NCBI RefSeq assembly: GCF_022829445.1
Contig: NZ_JAKSXY010000122.1
Coordinates: forward strand, 434,001 to 498,000
DNA length: 64,000 bases
DNA from: Methylobacterium sp. J-068
GTDB lineage: Bacteria > Pseudomonadota > Alphaproteobacteria > Rhizobiales > Beijerinckiaceae
Direction of reading: 5' to 3'
The position numbers and the translations under genes are program-made. How positions within the stretch are numbered: position 1 is the first letter of the stretch; every line of letters begins with the position of its first letter. The notes below the pieces were generated by a model. It searched no databases and was not told the DNA's origin. It worked only from the letters and a program-made list of their open reading frames with translations. Shown in pieces: positions 17,847-27,179 of the stretch.

Positions 17847-18824
17847 TCACGCCGGAAAGCGCGCGGCCCGGTCGTTGGGCGCGTCGAGGTCGAGATCCGG
17901 CCCGAGGGGAACGATTCCGGTCGGGTTGATGGTCGGGTGGCTCTCGTAATAGTGCCGCTTGATGTGGGTGAGGTTCACCGTCGCGGCGACACCCGGCAGG
18001 GCATAGAGGTCGCGCAGATAGTGCGACAGGTTCGGATAATCGGCGATGCGCTGCCGGTTGCACTTGAAGTGCCCGACATAGACCGGGTCGAACCGCACCA
18101 GCGTCGTGAACAGCCGGATGTCGGCCTCGGTCAGCCGGTCGCCGCAGAGATAGCGCGACCGGTCGAGGCGGGCCTCGAGGGCATCGAGTTCGGCGAACAG
18201 GGCGGTGACGGCCTCCTCGTACGCGCCCTGTTCGGTGGCGAAGCCCGCCTTGTAGACCCCGTTGTTCACCGCGTCGTAGACGCGCGCATTCACCGCATCG
18301 ATCGCCTCGGCGAGGTCCGCCGGGTAGAGGTCCGGCCCGGCCGCTCCGAAGGCGCCGTTCAGCATGCGGATGATCTCGGCGGATTCGTTGGACACGATGG
18401 CGGCGCGTCGCTTGTCCCACAGCACCGGCACGGTGACGCGTCCGGTGAAGGCGGGATCGTTCTTGAGGTAGACCTCGTAGAGGCGCGCGGCGCCGTTCAC
18501 CGGATCGGGCGTGGCGCCGGGCGAATCCCCGAAGACCCAGCCCTCCGCGCCCATGTGCGGATCGACCACCGAGACCGAGATCGCCTCCTCGAGGCCCTTG
18601 AGGGCGCGCACGATCAGGGTGCGGTGCGCCCAGGGGCAGGCGAGCGAGACGTAGAGATGGTAGCGCCCGGCCTCGGCCGGAAACCCGCCCTCCCCCGTCG
18701 GACCGGGGGCGCCGTCGGCCGTCACCCAGTTGCGGAACTTGGCGTCGGTCCGCTTGAAGCGGCCTCCGCTCGCCTTGGTGTCGTACCAGGTGTCCTGCCA
18801 AACCCCGTCCACGAGCAGACCCAT
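17847..18824 (-). CDS. Glutathionyl-hydroquinone reductase (YqjG/ECM4-type GST)
   Basis: 325-residue glutathione transferase of the Xi class, which reduces glutathionyl-hydroquinones with glutathione. The catalytic cysteine lies in LACPWAHRT (Cys63), the class signature CPWA. Other marks are VVDPHMGAEGWVF, NESAEIIRML (glutathione-binding) and C-terminal TLVRFDPVYVGHFKCN. It is probably cytosolic. Length agrees with the family (about 320-330 residues). Confidence 0.94.
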   Translation of the reverse strand: MGLLVDGVWQDTWYDTKASGGRFKRTDAKFRNWVTADGAPGPTGEGGFPAEAGRYHLYVSLACPWAHRTLIVRALKGLEEAISVSVVDPHMGAEGWVFGDSPGATPDPVNGAARLYEVYLKNDPAFTGRVTVPVLWDKRRAAIVSNESAEIIRMLNGAFGAAGPDLYPADLAEAIDAVNARVYDAVNNGVYKAGFATEQGAYEEAVTALFAELDALEARLDRSRYLCGDRLTEADIRLFTTLVRFDPVYVGHFKCNRQRIADYPNLSHYLRDLYALPGVAATVNLTHIKRHYYESHPTINPTGIVPLGPDLDLDAPNDRAARFPA

Positions 18825-18865
18825 GTGCCATCCCTCCTGCGGTGATCACAGGCGAAGATGGGCGC

Positions 18866-19834
18866 TCAGGCCTCGGCGGACAGCCCCTCGGACACGGGCG
18901 CCTCGGGCGGCGGCGCAGCCGCTTCGGCGAGATGCTCGCCCGTCTGGTAGGTCGCGATGTCGAAGGTGTCGTCGGGCAGGCGGACGAGGAAGCGCTCCGC
19001 GATCTCGAACAGCAGCAGGTCCGGCTTCACGGCGGCGACGTAGTCCCAGTCGATGCTCGACGACCAGATGAAGTGGACCTCGCGAAACGTCTCCGCGATG
19101 AGGCCGCTGAGCATGATCGGCGCGAAATGCGCGTAGGAATCGCCGAACAGGACCACCGTGCGGGGGTCGGCCCCGTCCGACTCGTTGCGGAAGCGCACAT
19201 GCGCGCCGACATGGAGATCGACCGCCCGCCCGGCCGCCTCGTAGGCCTCGACGAGCGGGCTCGCGTAGACCCGGCGCGCGTTCAGATCGATCACCGCGTG
19301 GGTCGCGGTCTCGATCGGCGGATCGGGCAGCTTCGAGCCGAGGTCGCGCGCGGAGGTGGATTCGTAGCGTTCGCGCCGGTCGAGGTCGGCGGGGGGCACC
19401 GCGCCGCAGGCCCGCATCAGGACCCGGTAGGCGAGCAGGCAGCCGTCGTAGTTCCAGTGCGTGTCGGTGCGGTAGTAGAGCGGGACCGGTCCGTCGCGCG
19501 CCGCGCGCAGGGGCGCGAGCAGGTCGACGAATGCCGGATTGTTGATGAGGCGCCGGGCCAGCGCGCGCGCGGGCGAGCGGCGCGGATTGTAGTCGAGGTC
19601 CTTGGTCAGATGGTCGTAGACCGAGAGCTTCTCGGGCACGATGACGTGCAGGTAGCGGATTCCCAGCGCCTGGGCGCGGGCGGCCCGCGTCTCGAGCAGC
19701 TTGCGCCAGCCGCGCAGCAGCCGCCAGCGGGCGAACGTCGCGCGGTACTGTTCCAGAACACCGTTGGTGCCCCCGATCAGGAAGAGCCAACCATCCCGAC
19801 CCACATGAACGAAGTCCTGGTGTCTGCGCCGCAT
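18866..19834 (-). CDS. AlgX/AlgJ-like SGNH-hydrolase-fold protein
   Basis: 322-residue protein with two hallmarks of the AlgX/AlgJ (DHHW) group: YYRTDTHWNYDG at about residues 121-132 and the nucleophile block LFGDSYAHF at about residue 230. An N-terminal GRDGWLFLIGG and VIVPEKLSVYDHL also fit. Family members O-acetylate exopolysaccharides such as alginate in the periplasm. Here I see no signal peptide or membrane anchor at the visible start (MRRRHQDFVHVGRDGWLF), and no polysaccharide genes adjoin. The protein may act in the cytosol or have a mis-set start; acceptor unknown. Confidence 0.8.
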   Translation of the reverse strand: MRRRHQDFVHVGRDGWLFLIGGTNGVLEQYRATFARWRLLRGWRKLLETRAARAQALGIRYLHVIVPEKLSVYDHLTKDLDYNPRRSPARALARRLINNPAFVDLLAPLRAARDGPVPLYYRTDTHWNYDGCLLAYRVLMRACGAVPPADLDRRERYESTSARDLGSKLPDPPIETATHAVIDLNARRVYASPLVEAYEAAGRAVDLHVGAHVRFRNESDGADPRTVVLFGDSYAHFAPIMLSGLIAETFREVHFIWSSSIDWDYVAAVKPDLLLFEIAERFLVRLPDDTFDIATYQTGEHLAEAAAPPPEAPVSEGLSAEA

Positions 19835-19974
19835 CGGGGCTCTCTAGCCGCCTCCGGTCGTGCTGAACAGGGCGCGCACGCGCAGGCTTCGGGAGCCCGG
19901 CGCGGCCCGCACGGGCCGATTGCGCCTCGGGCGCGGCTGGACGCGCCATCCGCGCGCGCCATCTCCCCAAGGGC

Positions 19975-20505
19975 ATGACACACCCCGCTCCCACCACCGA
20001 CCCGCTGATCCTGACGCTCGCGATGGACCCGGAGACGTTCGCGCGGTTCGACGGCCTGCGCCGCCGGCACTTCCCGCAGGCGCTGAACCATATCCCGGCC
20101 CACGTGACCCTGTTCCATCACATGCCGGGCGCGAGCGAGGCCGGCATCGTCGAGACCCTGGCGGCGCTGATGCGGAGCCAGGCTCCGCCCGAGGTCGCGG
20201 TGACGGGCCTGCGCTTCATCGGGCGAGGGGTCGCCTACGTGCTCGCCTCGGAGGCGTTGTCGGGCTTCCGGGCTCGGCTGGTCGAGCGTTTCGAACCCCT
20301 CGACGGCGGCCTCACCGCGCAGGACCGCCAGGGCTGGCGCCCGCACGTCACGGTGCAGAACAAGGTCGAACCCGCCACGGCACGAAGGCTGCACGCCGAA
20401 CTCGAGGCGGATTTCGCGCCCTATCGGTTCACCGCGCCGGGACTGCTGCTCTGGCGCTACCTCGGCGGCCCCTGGGAGCGCCGGGCCACCTTCCGGTTCG
20501 GATGA
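19975..20505 (+). CDS. 2H phosphoesterase / 2'-5' RNA ligase family protein
   Basis: 176-residue protein with the two HxT motifs that define the 2H phosphoesterases: HVTL (His43) and HVTV (His124). The repeated fold and length match the 2'-5' RNA ligase (LigT/ThpR-like) branch. Biochemical role in this branch is usually cyclic phosphodiester hydrolysis or RNA 2'-5' ligation; which applies here cannot be told. It is transcribed away from the AlgX-like gene. Confidence 0.88.
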   Translation: MTHPAPTTDPLILTLAMDPETFARFDGLRRRHFPQALNHIPAHVTLFHHMPGASEAGIVETLAALMRSQAPPEVAVTGLRFIGRGVAYVLASEALSGFRARLVERFEPLDGGLTAQDRQGWRPHVTVQNKVEPATARRLHAELEADFAPYRFTAPGLLLWRYLGGPWERRATFRFG

Positions 20506-20574
20506 CGGGCCTCGCGGCCTCGCGGCCGCCGAGACGGGGTTACGTCCGGGTCTCAGCGCGCTAAGGACGGTTCC

Positions 20575-21348
20575 ATGAAAGCCCTGCCCTCCGGCTACCG
20601 GAACAACCCGCTCGTCAGCCGCGCCAATGCCCTGCGCCTCGCCCTGCGCCTCAACGAGGTCGGTCCCGTTCTCACGCTGCTGGCGGTGAGCCTGCTCGGC
20701 TACGGGTTCTTCGCCCTCGCCCACGAGGTCGGGGAAGGCTCGACCGCCGCCCTCGACCGCAAGATCCTCCTGGGCCTGCGCAACCCGGCCGACCTGTCCG
20801 ACCCGATCGGCCCGCGCTGGCTCGAGGAGACGATGCGCGACATCACGGGCCTCGGCAGCGTGTTCACCATCGTGTTCGTGACGGCGGCGGCCTGCACCTA
20901 CCTCGCGATCACCCGGCGCCGGCGCATCGCGGTGTTCGTGATCGCGGCGATCGGCGGAGGAGAAGTCGCCTCCACGATCCTGAAGCTGTTCTACCACCGG
21001 CCCCGGCCTGATCTCGTGCCCCACGGCATGGAGGTGTTCACCGCCAGCTTCCCGAGCGGACACGCCATGATGTCGGCCATCGCCTACCTGACGCTGGCGA
21101 GCCTGATCGCCCGGGTCGACCGGCAGCGCGGCGTCAAGGTGCTGGTGCTGACCATCGGCGTCTCGATGACGCTGCTGGTGGGCATCAGCCGGATCTATCT
21201 CGGGGTTCACTGGCCGAGCGACGTGCTCGCCGGCTGGTGCGTCGGCGCGGCCTGGGCCGCCCTGTGCTGGTTCGTCGCCCTCGTGCTGCAGCAACGGGGC
21301 GAGGTGGAAGCGCCGAGCAACCCGGGAGCAGCGAGGAGCGAGCCTTAG
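20575..21348 (+). CDS. PAP2-family phosphatase (membrane)
   Basis: 257-residue membrane phosphatase. All three catalytic motifs are present: KLFYHRPRP (about residue 140), SFPSGHAM (about 160) and SRIYLGVHWPSD (about 205-216). Six hydrophobic helices surround them. Such enzymes dephosphorylate phosphatidate or undecaprenyl-diphosphate at the inner membrane. The start ATG follows AAGGACGGTTCC. Confidence 0.92.
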   Translation: MKALPSGYRNNPLVSRANALRLALRLNEVGPVLTLLAVSLLGYGFFALAHEVGEGSTAALDRKILLGLRNPADLSDPIGPRWLEETMRDITGLGSVFTIVFVTAAACTYLAITRRRRIAVFVIAAIGGGEVASTILKLFYHRPRPDLVPHGMEVFTASFPSGHAMMSAIAYLTLASLIARVDRQRGVKVLVLTIGVSMTLLVGISRIYLGVHWPSDVLAGWCVGAAWAALCWFVALVLQQRGEVEAPSNPGAARSEP

Positions 21349-21526
21349 TGCCGCTCACAAGACGCCCGCGGCACCGTGGTGCTCGGAGCGAGAACCGAGA
21401 CGGGCGGGAGTTTTCTGAGACGCTCTTAACCCTAACCGGAGATAAAGACGGGCGCAGGCCGGTCGGGCAGGGCACGGCTCGGCCCTGATCCCGTTGTCGC
21501 ATCAGGCAGCGTCCGGAGCGATCCCA

Positions 21527-21901
21527 ATGGCAGGCACACTCCCTGATCGTCGCATGGCGACACGCAGGCGCAGCCTGCTCGGAGCCGCGATCCGGACGGA
21601 CCTGCATCCGTCCGAGACGGAATGCGTGGTGCGCGACAGGGGCGTCGCGGGCCTGCGCCTCGAACTCAGCCACGCGGTCCCGCTCCCGCACAGCTTCGAG
21701 ATCCACATCCCCAAGACCCGCGAGACGCGGCAGGTCGAGGTCGTCTGGCGCGACGAAGGCGCGATGGGTGTCAGGTTCGTCTCGGTGAAGCCGTCCGACG
21801 CGGAGGTGATTCCCTTGAGCCTGATGCGCGATCTGCATGCGGCCCGGCAGGACATCGCGACCTTGCGCGCGCGCCTGTCGCGCCTGGGCGACGAGGCCTG
21901 A
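21527..21901 (+). CDS. PilZ-domain protein
   Basis: 124-residue protein resembling a single PilZ domain: an arginine-rich start (RRMATRRRSLLGA), then CVVRDRGVAGLRLEL and EVVWRDEGAMGVRF. The usual RxxxR plus DxSxxG signature is only partly preserved (VRDRGVAGL in place of DxSxxG), so c-di-GMP binding is uncertain. ATG 21527 has GGAG 9 bases upstream; TTG 21494 is an in-frame alternative. It could respond to GGDEF proteins such as the one at 1-1714. Confidence 0.75.
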   Translation: MAGTLPDRRMATRRRSLLGAAIRTDLHPSETECVVRDRGVAGLRLELSHAVPLPHSFEIHIPKTRETRQVEVVWRDEGAMGVRFVSVKPSDAEVIPLSLMRDLHAARQDIATLRARLSRLGDEA

Positions 21902-22040
21902 ACGGACATTCGTCGACGCGGTGCGACGGCAGGGGACCTCGCGGCTGCCGGAACTGCGTTTCGGGCGGCGACGTTCCCGCACGGTACGGCCGGCGCGTCC
22001 GCGTGCCATGCCGGGTCCCGCCGAATCGACAGCGAGTTTC

Positions 22041-23351
22041 ATGACGGACGACATTCCGCTCTCCCGCCGCAACGTCCTGCGCGCCGGCAGCGCCACGCTG
22101 ACCGGTCTCGCCCTCGGGGCCACGAGCGCCGGGGCGCAATCCGGGCCGCCGGGCCCCTCGGTCCCGGCCGATACGGGGGCGGTGCAGGGGGGCAGGGTGA
22201 TGTTCCCGAACTGGCGCGGCCCCGGCGACCGGGCGCCTCCGCCCCCGCCCGCCCCGATGCCGCCGGGCAAGCGCGTGGGCTTCGCCATCGTGGGCCTCGG
22301 ACGGCTCAGCCTGGAGGAGATCCTGCCGGCCTTCGGCGAGACCCGGAAGGCACGCGTCGTCGCCGTGATGTCGGGTACGCCGGCCAAGGCGAAGCTGGTC
22401 GCCGAGCAGTACGGCATCGCGCCGGAGGCGGTCTACGGCTACGACGAGTGGGACAGGCTGGCGCAGAATCCCGCGATCCAGGCCGTCTACGTGGTGACGC
22501 CGAACGCGGTCCATCGCGGCGACGTGCTCGCCGCCGCCAAGGCCGGCAAGCACGTGCTCTGCGAGAAACCGATGGCGACCTCCTCGGCCGAGGCGCGCGA
22601 GATGATCGCGGCCTGCGCGGCGGCCAAGGTCAAGCTGATGATCGCCTATCGCTGCCAGTACGAGCCTTACAATCGCGAGGTGGTGCGCCTCGCCCGCTCG
22701 GGCGAGTTCGGCCGGCCGCGCCTGATCCAGGCCTTCAACGGCCAGACCACCGGACTGCCCCAGCAATGGCGGCTGAAGAAGGCGCTCGCCGGGGGCGGCG
22801 CCCTGCCGGATATCGGCCTCTACTGCCTCAATGGCGTACGGGCGCTCACCGGTGAGGAGCCGGTCTCGATCGAGGCGCAGATCCACGCGCCCTCGGGCGA
22901 TGCGAAATTCGCCGAGGTCGAGGAGACCGTCTCCTTCACCCTGCGCTTTCCGTCCCAGGTCATCGCCCAGTGCATGACGAGCTACGGCGTGCACGAGTCG
23001 CGCCGCCTCCAGGTCCATACCGAGCGGGCCGACATCGACCTGCGGAACGCCTTCGCCTATCGCGGCCAGCAGCTCGTCGTGGCGCGCCCCGACGGACAGG
23101 TGGAATCCCAGGACACGCGCGTTCTGACCCAGAAGAACCAGTTCGCCCTGGAGATCGACCACATGGCCCGCTGCATCCTGGAGGATCGGCGACCGCGCAC
23201 GCCCGGCGAGGAAGGTCTGCAGGACCAGGTCCTGATGGAGGCGATCTACGAGGCCGCCCGCACGGGAAGGCCGGTCACCGTGGGTCCGCCCCCCGGCGCG
23301 GGCGGCGGCCTCGACGTGACCCGCGGCCCCGAACTCGACGAAGCCGGCTGA
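22041..23351 (+). CDS. Tat-exported Gfo/Idh/MocA-family oxidoreductase
   Basis: 436-residue NAD(P)-dependent oxidoreductase. It begins with a twin-arginine signal (LSRRNVLRAGSATLTGLALG), so it is exported folded with bound cofactor, like glucose-fructose oxidoreductase of Zymomonas. The Rossmann motif is FAIVGLGRLS (about residue 83) and the catalytic EKP is in CEKPMATS (about 173), followed by the YRCQYEPYN block. A proline-rich linker (PPPPPAPMPPG) separates signal and enzyme. It sits just before a carbohydrate-selective porin, suggesting periplasmic sugar metabolism. ATG 22041 is chosen because the Tat motif follows at once. Confidence 0.9.
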   Translation: MTDDIPLSRRNVLRAGSATLTGLALGATSAGAQSGPPGPSVPADTGAVQGGRVMFPNWRGPGDRAPPPPPAPMPPGKRVGFAIVGLGRLSLEEILPAFGETRKARVVAVMSGTPAKAKLVAEQYGIAPEAVYGYDEWDRLAQNPAIQAVYVVTPNAVHRGDVLAAAKAGKHVLCEKPMATSSAEAREMIAACAAAKVKLMIAYRCQYEPYNREVVRLARSGEFGRPRLIQAFNGQTTGLPQQWRLKKALAGGGALPDIGLYCLNGVRALTGEEPVSIEAQIHAPSGDAKFAEVEETVSFTLRFPSQVIAQCMTSYGVHESRRLQVHTERADIDLRNAFAYRGQQLVVARPDGQVESQDTRVLTQKNQFALEIDHMARCILEDRRPRTPGEEGLQDQVLMEAIYEAARTGRPVTVGPPPGAGGGLDVTRGPELDEAG

Positions 23352-23442
23352 CCCCTCCCGAGGACGGTTGCCTCAGCGTCACGCGAACCGGATAGACTGC
23401 GCCTCGGCACGGTGTTGGACCGCCCCGGGACCCTCGAGACGC

Positions 23443-24975
23443 TTGATCCAGTTTCCGCATGCCTCCACCCCGAGACGGCCGGTTGCCGCCATCCTGGGCG
23501 GATTCCTCCTCCTCGTCGTCACGGCCGGGACCGCCGTCCGGGCGGAAACCCCCGCGGAGAGGGCCGCGCGCCTCGCCGCCGAGGGAATCGCGATCGGTTC
23601 ACCGCGTGGCGCCGGCGGCGACCCGCAGACCTCGGTCGCCCAATCCGTCACCTCCTCGCGGCCATCCGCCAACCTCGACACGTCGATCCAGGACCAGCTC
23701 GGCTCCTACGGCGATCCCTTCGGCGTCCGGGCCGCCCTGAAGGCGCGCGGCGTGACCTACAGCCTGACCTATATCGGCGAGAGCCTCGGCAACGTCAGCG
23801 GGGGCCTGCGCCATCGCGGAATCTACGAAGGCCTGCTCGACCTCGAGATCGACGTCGACCTCGAACCCCTGCTCGGCTGGAAGGGGGGCGCGCTCCACAC
23901 CAACCTGTTCCAGATCCACGGGGCTGGCCTGTCACGCGGCGCGGTGGGCAACCTGATCACGGTGAGCGGCATTGAGGCGCTGCCGTCCTCGCGCCTCTAC
24001 GAATTGTGGTTCGAACAGAAGGTCTTCGGTGACCAATTCGGCCTGAAGTTCGGGCAGATCGCAGCCGACACCGAGTTCGCCGTGACGCAGACCGGCACGG
24101 TGTTCGTGAACTCCACCTTCGGCTGGCCCAACAACATGGCGGTGGTGGTCCCGAGCGGCGGGCCGATCTATCCCCTGGCGGTGCCGGGCGTGCGGGCGAA
24201 ATACGTTCCCGACGCCAACCTCTCGTTCCAGGTCGGGCTGTTCGACGGTGACCCGGCAGGCCCCGCGCGCGGCACCCTCGACCCCGATCCGCAGCGCCGC
24301 AACCGCACCGGCACCAACTTCCGCACCGGCGACCCCGCCCTGGTGATCGCCGAGGTTTCCTACGCCTACAACATCGCGCCCGGCAGCACGGGCGAGGCCG
24401 GAACGGTGACGCTCGGCGGCTGGTCCCATTTCGGCCGCTTCGACAGCCTGCGCTACGACGAGACCGGGGCCTCCCTCGCCGCCCCGTCGAGCACCGGCGT
24501 CGCCCGCCGCTTTCGCGGTCAGGCCGGGCTCTACGGCCTCATCGACCAGACCATCTACCGCGAGCCCGACGACCCGAACGACGGCGCCAGCGTGTTCCTG
24601 CGTGCCTCCGGCTCGCCCTCCGACCGCAGCCTCGTGGATTTCTACGCCGATGTGGGCATCGCCTATAAGGGTTTGCTGCCGGGCCGCTCCGACGACACGG
24701 TCGGCCTCGCCTTCGGCCTGTCGCGGATCTCGCCCCAGGCGCGCGGCCTCGATACCGACACCATCCGGGTCACCGGCATCGCCACCGCGCGCCGAAGCAG
24801 CGAGGCGGTGCTGGAGGCGACCTACCAGGCCGTGCTCGGCCCCGGCGTGACCCTGCAGCCGGATTTCCAGTACGTGTTCCGTCCGGGTGGCGGCATCCCG
24901 AACCCGCGCGACGCCGGCGGCGCCCGCATCCGCAACGCGGCCGTGTTCGGATTGCGCGGAACGATCCGATACTGA
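23443..24975 (+). CDS. OprB-family carbohydrate-selective porin
   Basis: About 510-residue outer-membrane beta-barrel of the OprB family, a sugar-selective porin. A signal peptide (VAAILGGFLLLVVTAGTAVRA) precedes a short linker and the OprB domain, recognisable by GVTYSLTYIGESLGNVSGG, LYELWFEQ, FGLKFGQIAADTEF and the terminal aromatic RGTIRY. The likely start is TTG 23443, placed right before the signal peptide; TTG 23368 is in frame too. It follows the Tat oxidoreductase after about 90 bases and is convergent with the next gene, three bases apart. Confidence 0.88.
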   Translation: MIQFPHASTPRRPVAAILGGFLLLVVTAGTAVRAETPAERAARLAAEGIAIGSPRGAGGDPQTSVAQSVTSSRPSANLDTSIQDQLGSYGDPFGVRAALKARGVTYSLTYIGESLGNVSGGLRHRGIYEGLLDLEIDVDLEPLLGWKGGALHTNLFQIHGAGLSRGAVGNLITVSGIEALPSSRLYELWFEQKVFGDQFGLKFGQIAADTEFAVTQTGTVFVNSTFGWPNNMAVVVPSGGPIYPLAVPGVRAKYVPDANLSFQVGLFDGDPAGPARGTLDPDPQRRNRTGTNFRTGDPALVIAEVSYAYNIAPGSTGEAGTVTLGGWSHFGRFDSLRYDETGASLAAPSSTGVARRFRGQAGLYGLIDQTIYREPDDPNDGASVFLRASGSPSDRSLVDFYADVGIAYKGLLPGRSDDTVGLAFGLSRISPQARGLDTDTIRVTGIATARRSSEAVLEATYQAVLGPGVTLQPDFQYVFRPGGGIPNPRDAGGARIRNAAVFGLRGTIRY

Positions 24976-24978
24976 CGG

Positions 24979-26409
24979 CTATTCCGCCGCCGGCGTGTGT
25001 AGCGACAACAGGCGGGCCGTGCGGGCATGGTCCACGGCGCGGCCTCCCTCGGCCCCCGTATCGCCGAGATTGCGCCGCTCGTCGTTGATCGCGGCATGCA
25101 CCGCGTCGATGGCGAGGATGAGGGCGCTGACCGTGCGGTTGTCGATGTTGCGCTCGCGGGCGTGCTGGACGACGTCGGAGACGAGTTCGTCGGTCTCCCG
25201 CACGAGGCCGTCGAGATCGGCCTTGGCGGTGGCGGTCCGCACTTCGCGCAGGATGTCGAGGAGGCGGTCGAGGACGATATCGATGCGCTCGCGCCGCTTG
25301 CGGGCGAGGCGCTGCGCGATCCAGGCGACGCCCGAACCGACCGTGCCGCCGAAGAAGGCGAGCAGGTAGATGTAATCCTCGTAGCGCTCGAACATCGTCT
25401 GCTGCTCGCGCTCGAAGTAATCCACCGCCCCCGGATGGTTCGGCAGGCGGGCGCTGGTGGCCGCCACCGTCGAATCGAAATCGGGCGCCTTCATCAGGTT
25501 GGCGATGGGTGCGAGCGGCGCCAGCTTCGAGCGCCACTCGAACAGGTGCTGGGTCACCGAGGCGACGGTGAAGCGGCTGACGCCGCCTCGCGCCATCAGC
25601 CGGTAGGAGGCCCCCACCGTCTTAACGTCCTCGTCGGGACGCTTGGGGCGACCGCCGAAGGTGCCGGCCGGGATGGTCACGGATTGCAGTTCCGGCATCC
25701 GCTGGATGATGGCCTCGCCGTCCGAGACCGAGACGAAGGTGATCTTCTTCTCGGCGGAGGCCGCCTCGACCGCACGCACCGTCGAGATCGCAGCCTTCGA
25801 GGCCGGAGCGGCGATGACCGCCACGGCATCGACCCGCCCGTCCGCGATGGCGCTCGTCACCTCGTTGGGCTTCAAGGGTATGAGGGCGACGCGGGCCAGG
25901 CCGAGAACGACCTCCGGTCCGGCCTCGCCCGGCGCCTGGGGCACGAAGTCGTAGAAGCCGAGCAGGTTCGTCAGGAACGGCAGGTCGGCCGCATGTCGCT
26001 CCACCACCCCGAGGCGCTTGCGCGCGAGGTCGGGAAAACTCTCGATTCCGGCCGCCTCGGGAGCGGCGATCAACAGGGCCTCGTCGTGCAGGATGGCGAG
26101 CGTCAGGCCGTTCTCGGGCAGGAGCACGTCGGGCCGGACCACCGCGAGATCGGCCTTGTTGCGCTGAAGCGCCTCGGCACTGTCGCGGACGTCGTCGTAG
26201 AAATTCAGCTTGAGGCGCACATCTTCATGGCCGCGGGCGAGCGCCTGCGCGTAGGTCTGCAGCAGCACCGCCTCCGCGCCCTCGCGCGGGCCGACCGCCA
26301 CCGTGAGGGTGGTGGGCCGCGACAGGTAGACCAGCATGCCCGCCACCATGGCGAAGCCGAGCGCCAGGAGGACGAGAAGCCACTCGCGTCTCACAAGGAA
26401 TGCCGGCAT
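24979..26409 (-). CDS. TAXI-family TRAP-type solute-binding protein with C-terminal membrane anchor
   Basis: 476-residue protein. An N-terminal helix (WLLVLLALGFAMVAGMLVYL) is followed by a TAXI-type binding domain (TLTVAVGPREGAEAVLLQTY). A second hydrophobic segment (YIYLLAFFGGTVGSGVAWIA) near residue 375 is followed by a charged cytosolic helical tail (RKRRERIDIVLDRLLDILRE). No TRAP DctQM permease genes lie nearby. The anchored layout looks more like a sensor or orphan binding protein than a transporter subunit. ATG 26409 is chosen since the upstream extension lacks any sign of coding character. Confidence 0.83.
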   Translation of the reverse strand: MPAFLVRREWLLVLLALGFAMVAGMLVYLSRPTTLTVAVGPREGAEAVLLQTYAQALARGHEDVRLKLNFYDDVRDSAEALQRNKADLAVVRPDVLLPENGLTLAILHDEALLIAAPEAAGIESFPDLARKRLGVVERHAADLPFLTNLLGFYDFVPQAPGEAGPEVVLGLARVALIPLKPNEVTSAIADGRVDAVAVIAAPASKAAISTVRAVEAASAEKKITFVSVSDGEAIIQRMPELQSVTIPAGTFGGRPKRPDEDVKTVGASYRLMARGGVSRFTVASVTQHLFEWRSKLAPLAPIANLMKAPDFDSTVAATSARLPNHPGAVDYFEREQQTMFERYEDYIYLLAFFGGTVGSGVAWIAQRLARKRRERIDIVLDRLLDILREVRTATAKADLDGLVRETDELVSDVVQHARERNIDNRTVSALILAIDAVHAAINDERRNLGDTGAEGGRAVDHARTARLLSLHTPAAE

Positions 26410-26489
26410 GACAGGCTCGCGCTTTTGTCCCGCGTGATCACCATCTTGAGAGGCCCGCTCCCGAAACACATCCGGATCGTGATGAACCG

Positions 26490-27095
26490 ATGACACTGCG
26501 AAATGTTGCGTCGCGCGCTCCCGGGAAACCGCCGGCCGACGACCGACCGGCCGAGATCAAGCCGCCACCGCCGGTCACGCCCGCCTACCTGGAGCGCGCG
26601 GCGCTTCATTACCTCGAACGCTACAGCGCGTCCGTGGCGATGCTGCGGCAGACCCTGAAGCGCCGGGTGGACAAGCGGTGCCGCCTGCGCGGCGAGGAGG
26701 CCGGCGCTTTCGCGGAGGCGATCGAGGCCACGGTGGCGCGCGCGGTCGCCGCGGGCCTCGTGGACGATGCCCGCTTCACCGCCGGCCGCCTGGCGGCCCT
26801 GCGCCGGCGCGGCGCCTCCGCTCGCGCCGTCTCGGCCAAGCTCGCCGCCAAGGGCGTGTCGCGCGCGCAGGTGGAGACCGCCATGGAGGAGGAGCGCGAG
26901 GCGGCGGATGCGGGCACCGATCTCGAGGAGGCCGCCGCGCGGGCCTACGCCAAGCGCCGGCGGCTCGGCCCCTGGCGCCGGCCGGAGACCCGCGAGGCGT
27001 ATCGCGAGCGTGACCTCGCCGCGATGGCGCGGGCCGGCTTCGGCTACGGCCTGGGGCGCCGGATCATCGAGGAGGCGCCGGACGACCCGGCATGA
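26490..27095 (+). CDS. recX: Regulatory protein RecX
   Basis: 201-residue RecX, which binds RecA filaments and limits recombination. Core motifs of the three-helix repeats are visible: YLERYSASVAMLRQTLKRRV, LVDDARFTAGRLAALRRRG and SARAVSAKLAAKGVSRAQVE, then a GFGYGLGRRII tail. It is slightly longer than average because of a proline-rich N-terminus. recA is not adjacent. The gene is divergent from the TAXI protein and lies before the repair genes at 27180-29878. Confidence 0.9.
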   Translation: MTLRNVASRAPGKPPADDRPAEIKPPPPVTPAYLERAALHYLERYSASVAMLRQTLKRRVDKRCRLRGEEAGAFAEAIEATVARAVAAGLVDDARFTAGRLAALRRRGASARAVSAKLAAKGVSRAQVETAMEEEREAADAGTDLEEAAARAYAKRRRLGPWRRPETREAYRERDLAAMARAGFGYGLGRRIIEEAPDDPA

Positions 27096-27179
27096 GCCTG
27101 CGACAACCGGGCATCGGACAGCGCCGGGAATTCACCGCGAGCGCTTGAACGAATCACGAACGAAGCGCATTTCCGAGGG

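Noticed and set aside
17284-18849. 521-codon minus-strand frame as one large protein
   Set aside because: Its first two thirds are an out-of-frame reading of the glutathionyl-hydroquinone reductase gene; only the last 163 codons, starting at the signal peptide, are coherent.
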